A stretch of 64,000 nt of DNA from Lentisphaerota bacterium (GTDB lineage Bacteria > Verrucomicrobiota > Lentisphaeria > Victivallales > Victivallaceae): contig SUWH01000008.1 in NCBI GenBank assembly GCA_015061605.1, forward strand, positions 1 through 64,000. Direction: 5' to 3'. This document shows, in pieces, positions 54,199 through 64,000 of the stretch (position 1 is the first letter of the stretch; the number at the start of each line of letters is the position of its first letter). A program made the translations under genes and the position numbers. Below the pieces are notes generated by a model. That model ran no database searches and had not been told where the DNA came from. It was given only the letters and a program-made list of their open reading frames with translations.

Positions 54199-55581
54199 TC
54201 AGTTTTCTTTATCTTCTCCGACACAATCGGGATCATTCATATCCAAATTGTTGCTCCAGAGATATTTTTCAGTTTCAGCAACTACAACTTTATTCAGCAG
54301 CAGCAAGCTGATAACGTTGGGAATGACCATCAAGCCATTGGATAAGTTGGCAAAATCCCACGCCACAGTGAGTGAAGTCACCGCTCCGAGGAAAGCTACC
54401 AATGTATAGAGGATTTTGTAGGCAAACATCGCGGCAGGTTTGTTGATCAAAAAGCGCAAACACTCCTGACCGTAATAGAACCATCCCAGCAAGGTGGTAA
54501 CAGCAAAGGCAGAAATAGCAAATGTCAGCAAATATTTACCGACATAGGGAAGCTGGCGGAAACAGGCTTGAGTAAGAATACCGCTCTGGCTGTTCTCTAC
54601 AACCGCAGGATTGGCAAGACAGCAGGAAACGATAACGATACCGGTCATCGCACAGATGATGATGGTGCAGAAAGTTCCAAAATAGGAAACCAGTCCCTGA
54701 CGGACCGCGTTGCGGGTCATGGAACTTGCGGCAACGATCGGTTCAGATCCCATACCGGCTTCGTTGGAAAAAAGCCCGCGGGCGATACCGTAACGCGCCG
54801 CCAGCATAAAGCCGCTGCCGATAGCACCGCCAAGGGCCGCTTCGGAAGAAAACGCGCTGCGAATAATGACCATTGCCGCTTCGCCGAGGTAAGCCCGGTT
54901 GAAAATCAACAGCGCAATGCATCCGGCGAGGTAAATAAAGGACATAAAGGGAACCATGACGGTACAGAATTTGGCAATACTCTGCAAGCCGCCGATAATA
55001 ACCAGACCGACCAATACGGCAACGGCAACACCGACGGTCCATCCGGGCACTCCGAATGTGTCATTGACCACAGTGGCAATGGCGTTGCTCTGCACCATAT
55101 TTCCGGTACCGAGAACGGCGAAACTTCCGGCAACGCAGAAAGCAACCGCCATCCATTTCCACTTCAATCCGCGGGCGATGGTGTACATCGGACCGCCGTG
55201 GACTTCGCCTTTTTCATCTTTTACGCGGAACTTGACCGCCAGAAGTGATTCAGCATATTTGGTCGCCATGCCGAACACCCCGGTGATCATACACCAGAAA
55301 ACCGCACCGGGACCGCCAAGCACGATAGCGGTCGCCACTCCGACGACATTTCCGGTACCGATAGTGGAAGCAAGTGCCACCGCCAATGCGGCAAAGGGAG
55401 CGACATTGCCATTGAGCTGATCGTCCCGCTTGGTAATAAGCTTTACCGCAGTTCCGAGATAGCGCTGGACGAAGCGGAGACGGAAGGTGTAAAAAAGGTG
55501 AGTTCCAAGCAGTAAAATAAGAAGAGGCGGTCCCCAGATAAAGGCATCAGCGGCTTTCAAGGCATTGACAGCAGTTTCCAT
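54199..55581 (-). CDS. Alanine/glycine:cation symporter (AGCS family)
   Basis: 460 residues with about eleven helices. VALASTIGTGNVVGVATAI, GGPGAVFWCMITGVFGMATKY, and GLFSNEAGMGSEPIVAAS near residue 275 are the signature stretches of Na+:alanine symporters. The start is ATG 55581. It is a single-gene unit with its own promoter and imports alanine, glycine or similar. Confidence 0.93.
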   Translation of the reverse strand: METAVNALKAADAFIWGPPLLILLLGTHLFYTFRLRFVQRYLGTAVKLITKRDDQLNGNVAPFAALAVALASTIGTGNVVGVATAIVLGGPGAVFWCMITGVFGMATKYAESLLAVKFRVKDEKGEVHGGPMYTIARGLKWKWMAVAFCVAGSFAVLGTGNMVQSNAIATVVNDTFGVPGWTVGVAVAVLVGLVIIGGLQSIAKFCTVMVPFMSFIYLAGCIALLIFNRAYLGEAAMVIIRSAFSSEAALGGAIGSGFMLAARYGIARGLFSNEAGMGSEPIVAASSMTRNAVRQGLVSYFGTFCTIIICAMTGIVIVSCCLANPAVVENSQSGILTQACFRQLPYVGKYLLTFAISAFAVTTLLGWFYYGQECLRFLINKPAAMFAYKILYTLVAFLGAVTSLTVAWDFANLSNGLMVIPNVISLLLLNKVVVAETEKYLWSNNLDMNDPDCVGEDKEN

Positions 55582-55628
55582 AGAAATAGTTTCCCACGTT
55601 GTATTTCTTTAAAGATAATAATTCAGTT

Positions 55629-55657
55629 AATATAGCACCGCAAATTATGATTTACAA
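55629..55657 (-). promoter_or_regulatory. Promoter of the AGCS gene
   Basis: TTGTAA (55657-55652), 17-bp spacer, TATATT (55634-55629). Confidence 0.7.
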
Positions 55658-55678
55658 TATTTGCTTATAAAAAAATCA

Positions 55679-57283
55679 TCACAATTCGTCCATAGCCCGG
55701 CGGATCGACCAGTAATCATTAGTGAGAATGGTGTCGATCCCGGCTACGAGATGATCGCCGACTTTCGACGGATCATCGCAGAAATACAAGTTGCAGATGA
55801 TGTTGTTGGCGCGTGCCTTGTCGATCATCTCCTGTGTGTAATAGGGGGTGAAAAACTGTACTTTTTTGCACTGATATTTGATGGCGCGGTCAACGATTTC
55901 AAAGGGCTGGGGGAATGCCCCCATGCAGCGCGGGATCTGCGGAGCGTACTTTATGGCACTTTCCATAATAGTATAGTCGCCCATGAAGTAAACATGATCC
56001 TGCTGGTCATATTTTTCAAGGAGAGCAACGATAAGTTCCATCTTCTCTTTCGGGAACTCGGTGGCGCCCTCTTTTTCATCGGTTTTCAGGTGCAGATTAA
56101 TAATGGCATGGCGGGCGAATTTGGCAAGCACCTCTTCAAAAGAAGCAATTTTCACTCCGGCAAAACGCTCGCCGAAACGGGAACCGAAATCAAGTTCGCG
56201 CAGTTCGGCGAAAGTTTTTTCTTCGATAAAACCGGTTCCATTGGAAACCCGCTCCAGTGCACTGTCATGGGCAACCACCGGCACACCGTCTTTGGTAAAA
56301 CGGATATCCATTTCGATCTCATCAGCTCCCATGGCAACTGCGGCACCGAATGCGGCAAGGGTGTTTTCCGGCGCAACCGTTTTGAAACCGCGGTGGGCGC
56401 AGATGCGCGGATAGGGCATTTTTGCATCACTTTCAACGGTCATACTGCCGCAGGGACGGTACGCCCAGGTGGCACGCGCCTGTTCAATAAACTGGTCGTT
56501 AGGGATGAGTTTGCCGCCGAAGCTGTTGGAACGCATATACTTGTGTTTGACATCATCGACTTCGCAAGATAAAGTTCCGATGTTGTTGCCGAATTCACCG
56601 AGAATGACACCTTCCGGCGAAACGACCATGGAATTGCCGCCGGTTTCAGAATTTTCCCCCATGGAAACCGAAGCACGCAAAACGTAAGCGTTGCAGTTGA
56701 ATGCAAGGTGCTGATTCTGCATCAGCAGAATGTCTTTGCGTTCCGCGCGCTGGAAGCTGGAAACCAGTACCACATCCGGATGACAATGGGCGATATGGGA
56801 AACATATTCGCTGAAATAGGTATCGTAACAAATGAGAAACGCAAAACGGATACCGTCAACTTCAATGATTTCCGGAGCGCGGAAAGAACGGGTATACTCT
56901 TCATCAAGGAGGTTGACGTTTTTTTCGGCACGCGGCAGATGCTGTTTAAAAAAGCGTCCGGCACTGTTGCCCTGCCGGTCAAAAACTTCGGTGGTGTTGC
57001 GAAAGATTCCATTTTCCGCTTCGCAAACATAATTGACTGCCACGATGGCATCACAGCGGATAGCGGCATTGCGGGCGGCTTCGATCAGAGCGGGCGTATA
57101 TCTTTGAGCAAATGGAATACATTCTCCGACCGGGAACGCCGCCGGAGCGTTGGTATATTCCGGAGTGAGAATGATGTCGCAGGAACTGTCACAATTGTTG
57201 AGTTCGGAAATTGCAAGTTCCACCGATTTACCGGCTTCGGCACAGTTGGAACAGAACGGTATCTGGATAGCACAAAGTTTCAT
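55679..57283 (-). CDS. Nitrilase-family hydrolase fused to a glycerophosphodiester phosphodiesterase domain
   Basis: 534 residues. Residues 1-270 are a carbon-nitrogen hydrolase: catalytic glutamate in ILTPEYT, lysine in FFKQHLPRA and cysteine in FLICYDTYF, with SETGGNSMVVSPEG. Residues 290-530 are a GDPD TIM-barrel: CAHRGFKTVAPENTLAAF with the first histidine, GADEIEMDIRFTKDGVPVVA with the E-x-D metal site, HD, and INLHLKTD. Both active sites look complete. The likely substrates are an amide- and phosphodiester-bearing lipid headgroup such as N-acyl glycerophosphoethanolamine or related, which is inference from the domain pair. No signal peptide. Confidence 0.85.
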   Translation of the reverse strand: MKLCAIQIPFCSNCAEAGKSVELAISELNNCDSSCDIILTPEYTNAPAAFPVGECIPFAQRYTPALIEAARNAAIRCDAIVAVNYVCEAENGIFRNTTEVFDRQGNSAGRFFKQHLPRAEKNVNLLDEEYTRSFRAPEIIEVDGIRFAFLICYDTYFSEYVSHIAHCHPDVVLVSSFQRAERKDILLMQNQHLAFNCNAYVLRASVSMGENSETGGNSMVVSPEGVILGEFGNNIGTLSCEVDDVKHKYMRSNSFGGKLIPNDQFIEQARATWAYRPCGSMTVESDAKMPYPRICAHRGFKTVAPENTLAAFGAAVAMGADEIEMDIRFTKDGVPVVAHDSALERVSNGTGFIEEKTFAELRELDFGSRFGERFAGVKIASFEEVLAKFARHAIINLHLKTDEKEGATEFPKEKMELIVALLEKYDQQDHVYFMGDYTIMESAIKYAPQIPRCMGAFPQPFEIVDRAIKYQCKKVQFFTPYYTQEMIDKARANNIICNLYFCDDPSKVGDHLVAGIDTILTNDYWSIRRAMDEL

Positions 57284-57295
57284 ATTTAAATTCCT

Positions 57296-58888
57296 TTATG
57301 ATTGTAATTGCAGCCACAGCTTTATTGTGCAAACAGCGGCCAGCACAGAAAAAACCGAATTACTCAAAATGCCGCAGAGGAAAAATCCGGCGGAAAATCC
57401 CAGCAGACAGATGATCTCAAATCCGCTGCCGGTATTATTTCCACGGTAGCGGCTCTTGACTCCGGCAAAGGTCAACCCGGAAAAAAACAAAGCCGCCACA
57501 CCGAGATACCATACAGGCACCCTTCCGGCAGTCAGCAGAAGAAAAACTGATATGATGGAAATCATCCGCAACACCGCCGATTTAAAAGGCAATTCAGCAA
57601 AAAGCGCCGGAGCGATCAGCAAAAACAGCACACAGTTCGCACCGTAAAAATCATAATTGAAATTTATCAGAGTACCGCAGACCAGACCGAATGTCAACGC
57701 TCCGGTGGCGGCGCAGAAATATTCAGAAAGACGGGTCCTGTGCAGTGCAATCTCTGAAACGATAAGAAGTAAAACACCGATCCAGAGCAGACGGAAGTCG
57801 TTCCGTTTTCTCTGCAATGCGGAGATCTGCACATCTTTACTCTCAAATCCGGTCAATCCTCCGGCGATCGTTCCGGCAAGAAAAGCATTTCCGTTTTCAT
57901 CATCAGCTCTCAATTGGCGATATAAATTTTCATCAATGGTCTCCGGGGTAAAGAACAATGGAGCTTTCTTATCCGGCACGGCTGCCGCATAAATATCCCC
58001 CCCTGCCCCGCCGGGCAGAGTGCGCCAGTGCAGATTCGGGAAATTGCGGCAGTAACGCTGCGGAACGATCAACACTCCGCCCGGAGCAAGTGCGCCGGTC
58101 AACCGTTCTCCGGCGGCGGACATCGCACTTGAAAAATGTTCGGCAATGATCACATCATATTTACGGTGCAGCAGTTTCCCCGGGGAAATCACATCCGCCT
58201 TTGAAAGCAGCAGATACTCCGGACGCAATTCAGGCGGTGTCACATTACGCGAAATCAGCAGAACCGCAGGTTTTTCTTTACTGCTCAATCCGAAACTGCA
58301 GATCCGGGTCAACCGTTCCATTCCGCCTTTGCCGTTCTCCTGCGACCGTTTGAAAATAAGTGGATGCTCAAAAATCAACATCGCAAAAAGTGCCGCAACG
58401 AACAGATTGAAAACAACCGCCATCACCCGCTGACATGAGGTTCTCAAACGCTTGCGGTAACGGTTGAAAAGGAAATAAAATGTTCCTGACAGCAATAATG
58501 AAGCTGTCGCCAGCTCAAATACACTTCCGAGCACCGCTCCGGCAATAAATCCGGCAAAAAAAGTTCCGCTGTATTTACCGCGCCGTCCCGGGATCTCCAT
58601 GCTGCCGGTAAAAAATGCCGCGGGCCAGAGCAGGTTAAAATTCAGATAGGACGAACAGGCAATGTACCAGATACCGAGTTTTCCAAAAACAGTTCCGGGA
58701 AGTTTACGGAAAATCACACCGGCGGCAAAAGCAGCAATAACCAGTGCCGTACCGGAATAAATATCTTCCAATCCGGCAATGCAATGCAGCCAGAATCCTC
58801 CCAGCAGTACACCGGAGACAAACGGAGCACATTTTATTGCTGTCCGCAAAAAACGGCGGCGCAAAATGGAAAATTTGACAGCAAACAT
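57296..58888 (-). CDS. Polytopic membrane protein with spermidine-synthase-like segment
   Basis: 530 residues. About five helices (residues 15-175), a soluble region of ~170 residues, then about six more helices. The soluble part contains YDVIIAEHFSSAMSAAGERL and LAPGGVLIVPQRYCRNFP, similar to the end of the Rossmann fold in the membrane-bound spermidine-synthase-like family, but the SAM-binding GGGxG motif was not found. It is probably a degenerate transferase or a transporter-like protein. It lies 12 bp upstream of the nitrilase-GDPD gene and 12 bp after the GH2 gene, so the three may form one transcript. Confidence 0.55.
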   Translation of the reverse strand: MFAVKFSILRRRFLRTAIKCAPFVSGVLLGGFWLHCIAGLEDIYSGTALVIAAFAAGVIFRKLPGTVFGKLGIWYIACSSYLNFNLLWPAAFFTGSMEIPGRRGKYSGTFFAGFIAGAVLGSVFELATASLLLSGTFYFLFNRYRKRLRTSCQRVMAVVFNLFVAALFAMLIFEHPLIFKRSQENGKGGMERLTRICSFGLSSKEKPAVLLISRNVTPPELRPEYLLLSKADVISPGKLLHRKYDVIIAEHFSSAMSAAGERLTGALAPGGVLIVPQRYCRNFPNLHWRTLPGGAGGDIYAAAVPDKKAPLFFTPETIDENLYRQLRADDENGNAFLAGTIAGGLTGFESKDVQISALQRKRNDFRLLWIGVLLLIVSEIALHRTRLSEYFCAATGALTFGLVCGTLINFNYDFYGANCVLFLLIAPALFAELPFKSAVLRMISIISVFLLLTAGRVPVWYLGVAALFFSGLTFAGVKSRYRGNNTGSGFEIICLLGFSAGFFLCGILSNSVFSVLAAVCTIKLWLQLQS

Positions 58889-58900
58889 ATGTTATTACAT

Positions 58901-62174
<3,274 letters not shown>

Positions 62175-62208
62175 GGTATAATAATCATATATTTTTGCTG
62201 AAAACCAT

Positions 62209-62237
62209 TTGAGAAATACGATATTCAATGCTATTTT
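62209..62237 (+). promoter_or_regulatory. Promoter of the flippase-like gene
   Basis: TTGAGA (62209-62214), 17-bp spacer, TATTTT (62232-62237). Confidence 0.55.
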
Positions 62238-62265
62238 ATATAATCGGCATCATCTTTAACCCCGG

Positions 62266-63324
62266 ATGGAAGAAATGACAAAACAGAATGAAAAAATTTC
62301 CCGACTGCTCAAAACAGTTTTACGGATGTTTTTTGCCGTTTCCATCATTGGCGGTCTTATTTGGTTTCACCGGAAACAACTGCTGCACTGCCTCGTTTCA
62401 TTTGATTACCGTTTCGTTCTTCCGGCGCTGCTTTGTTACTTTTTGCAAATAGCAGCCGGAGCCTGGAGATGGCGTCGTCTGGCATTGCTGCAAGGCTTCA
62501 ATTTATCCGGATTTGAAGCATTTTCCCTGACGATGCAAGGCTGCTTCTTTTCTCTGGTCATTCCCGGTGGTGCGATTGGGGGAGATGTGGTCAAAATGGG
62601 ACTTCTTGCCCAAAGGCGGCAGCCGGGCAGCCGCGCCGAAGGCATTTTCACCATATTCATGGACCGGATCACCGGCATGATCGCTCTGTTTGCATTGGCA
62701 ATCCTCCTTCTGCTGAAATTTTTCCCGAAGATACCGGAAATGCAAATACCGGGCATATCGATCAACACCTCCGGAATACAATTGGCAGCACTGGGGGTCC
62801 TGCTGTTGTGTACTGCCGGAATCACGGCGGGGATCGCGGTATTTTTTCACCGTTTTCTGCGAAAAACACCGGGAATAAACTGGATTTTGGAAAAAATCGA
62901 CAGCCGTTTCAACAATATGGCGTCCCGGATGACCGCAATGGCCGATGAATACGCGAAGTACCCGGGGACAGTAGCATTGCTTACCGTTGCGAGCATATTT
63001 TTTGTACATCTTGTATTGACTCTACCGCTCTGTTTTCTGCTTGCCGGAGCGGGGGTCGACCTGAATATGGAGATGCTCATATTGACCGCCACGGCAGTAA
63101 CTGTCGGCAACATTGCCGGCTTGATACCGCTCACTCCGGGAGGGATCGGGTTGCGGGATTTGACCATCATCGCCATTTTAAGTGCCGGTGGAATAAATGC
63201 CGGAACCGGAGAAGCAGCCCAGTTGATGTCGACCGGATTATATGTAATTGTCAACTTATGCGGCGGATTTTTCTTTGCCTTTGACGGCAGCCGTATCCAT
63301 TCAACGGGAAATAGAAATGAGTGA
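62266..63324 (+). CDS. Lysylphosphatidylglycerol-synthase-type transmembrane protein (UPF0104, flippase-like)
   Basis: 352 residues with about eight helices. AWRWRRLALLQGFNLSGFEA, VIPGGAIGGDVVKMGLLAQ near residue 100 and IPLTPGGIGLRDLTIIAILS near residue 285 are the two signature loops of the UPF0104/AglD-like membrane domain also found in MprF. The catalytic GNAT-like domain of MprF is absent. It probably moves a lipid or lipid-linked glycan across the membrane. ATG 62275 is an alternative start. It overlaps the next gene by 8 bp. Confidence 0.8.
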   Translation: MEEMTKQNEKISRLLKTVLRMFFAVSIIGGLIWFHRKQLLHCLVSFDYRFVLPALLCYFLQIAAGAWRWRRLALLQGFNLSGFEAFSLTMQGCFFSLVIPGGAIGGDVVKMGLLAQRRQPGSRAEGIFTIFMDRITGMIALFALAILLLLKFFPKIPEMQIPGISINTSGIQLAALGVLLLCTAGITAGIAVFFHRFLRKTPGINWILEKIDSRFNNMASRMTAMADEYAKYPGTVALLTVASIFFVHLVLTLPLCFLLAGAGVDLNMEMLILTATAVTVGNIAGLIPLTPGGIGLRDLTIIAILSAGGINAGTGEAAQLMSTGLYVIVNLCGGFFFAFDGSRIHSTGNRNE

Positions 63325-64000
63325 AATACAACTTAACATAGCTTTGGAAAAAAAATGCAATCCGCTGCGCAAGGCATTATCTGACGGAAAATTCGTTTTC
63401 CTTGCCGAGTGCCGTATCCCGGAAGATGAACGGACTCTGGATGCGGTCGGAGAACGCCTGCTCCCGCTCGCCGAAAAGATGTGGAGTTTTGATGACCTCT
63501 ACGGCGGGCTGGCAGTTCTTGATCAACCGGACGCGCCCTTTTCCCCGGTGGAATTTGCCTCCGTTTTGCCTGAAGAGTTCCGGAACCGCAACTGTTTTTA
63601 CATTTCCGGTTCCGGTAAAACACCGGAGGATATCAAACGGGAACTTACTGTCGCCGCCGCCAACAATATCGAAAACCTCGTTGCCGTTTCCGGCAATGCC
63701 TGGGGTGAAAACGTCAAAATGTGCCGAGCCAGAAACTATACCGGAACCATCCGGATCCTCGAAGCGATGAAACGCGCTGATTCATTCTGGTTCGGAGCGA
63801 CGGTAAATCCATTCCAATACCGGGCAAAAACGATGTTGGGAACCCTCGGTTACTTACGCAAAAAACTGCTTGCCGGAGCTGAATTCACCGTCATCCAGTC
63901 CGGGTGGGATATGCTGCAAAACCAGAATCTTTCATGGTATATGCTCCGCAATGGTATCTACATCCCGCAAATAGTCAGGCTGACTTTCCTTTCTCCGGAA
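63317..64000 (+). CDS. Methylenetetrahydrofolate reductase-like protein, 3' end outside the window
   Basis: 228 codons are visible, open to the end of the window. KFVFLAECRIPEDERTLD, the AANNIENLVAVSGNAWGEN strand, GATVNPFQYRAKTMLGTLG and KKLLAGAEFTVIQSGWDML follow the MetF TIM-barrel order (PF02219), with the last two stretches near-identical to family motifs. The starting E-x-x-P motif is altered (AECRIP). It may be a standard MTHFR or one of the short MetF homologues that work with acetyl-CoA pathway partners. ATG 63317 overlaps the upstream stop. Confidence 0.75.
   Translation, partial: MSEIQLNIALEKKCNPLRKALSDGKFVFLAECRIPEDERTLDAVGERLLPLAEKMWSFDDLYGGLAVLDQPDAPFSPVEFASVLPEEFRNRNCFYISGSGKTPEDIKRELTVAAANNIENLVAVSGNAWGENVKMCRARNYTGTIRILEAMKRADSFWFGATVNPFQYRAKTMLGTLGYLRKKLLAGAEFTVIQSGWDMLQNQNLSWYMLRNGIYIPQIVRLTFLSPE

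Overview
The window looks like chromosome of a Lentisphaerota (Victivallis-like) bacterium. This is inferred from DUF1559-type pseudopilins with the core [14 protein letters not shown] beside secreted glycan-active enzymes, a four-helix-bundle protein of the S23/IVP family, a GH2 beta-galactosidase, and a PVC-like housekeeping set. No rRNA, tRNA, CRISPR array, integrase or complete transposon was seen. At least fifteen promoters share one form: a TTGAxx-like -35, a 16-17 bp spacer and TATATT as -10.

Layout. 39-805: a pseudopilin whose leader is interrupted by a tandem palindromic repeat. 888-10917: a histidine phosphatase, mnmG with an orphan peptide-ABC permease, pyrE, a deoxyribosyltransferase-like protein, a lipase-like hydrolase, an Fe-S aldo-keto reductase with a MATE pump, and proA. 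11127-23493: a dense plus-strand block of amino-acid, translation and repair genes: hom, aspartate kinase, proS, a NifU-like scaffold, prfB, epmA, PPi-dependent phosphofructokinase, gatCA, ruvC, a TatD-like gene and tcdA. 23494-26194: an AT-rich insert bounded on the right by a diverged copy of the 3' half of tcdA. It carries an S9 peptidase, a tiny cysteine-motif secreted protein and a probable structured RNA. 26335-42177: secreted lactonase and phosphoesterase, an Idh/MocA oxidoreductase, a PTPS homologue, nitroreductase, MscS, then dprA-aroB-formyltransferase/DUF2062, FocA-like channel, MATE, DUF2293, DUF362 and a sodium:solute symporter.

42258-46097 is a compact sugar-acid cluster: SDR reductase, 6-phosphogluconate dehydrogenase and a LarA-superfamily protein. 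Together they suggest a route from fructuronate through mannonate and gluconate into the pentose phosphate pathway. 46123-46922 is a nuclease gene behind a large folded leader with its own terminator. 47758-51962 (minus) is a pseudopilin - GH71/GH99-like/LamG - secreted protein operon, and its pseudopilin leader is again interrupted by a two-copy palindromic repeat. 52088-64000 holds a decayed fragment, the four-helix-bundle protein, an unknown membrane protein, an AGCS symporter, a nitrilase-GDPD fusion, a spermidine-synthase-like membrane protein, GH2 beta-galactosidase, a flippase-like protein and a partial MTHFR-like gene running off the end.

The most striking observation is the pair of pseudopilin leaders. 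Two unrelated palindromic units (38 bp and 34 bp) sit at the same position, between the start codon and the FTLIELL core, each in exactly two tandem copies. In both genes one copy would join the start codon in frame to the pilin and two copies break the frame. This is what a repeat-number ON/OFF switch would look like, and in the second operon the next gene (the glycosidase) overlaps the pilin stop codon, so the switch could reach it too.
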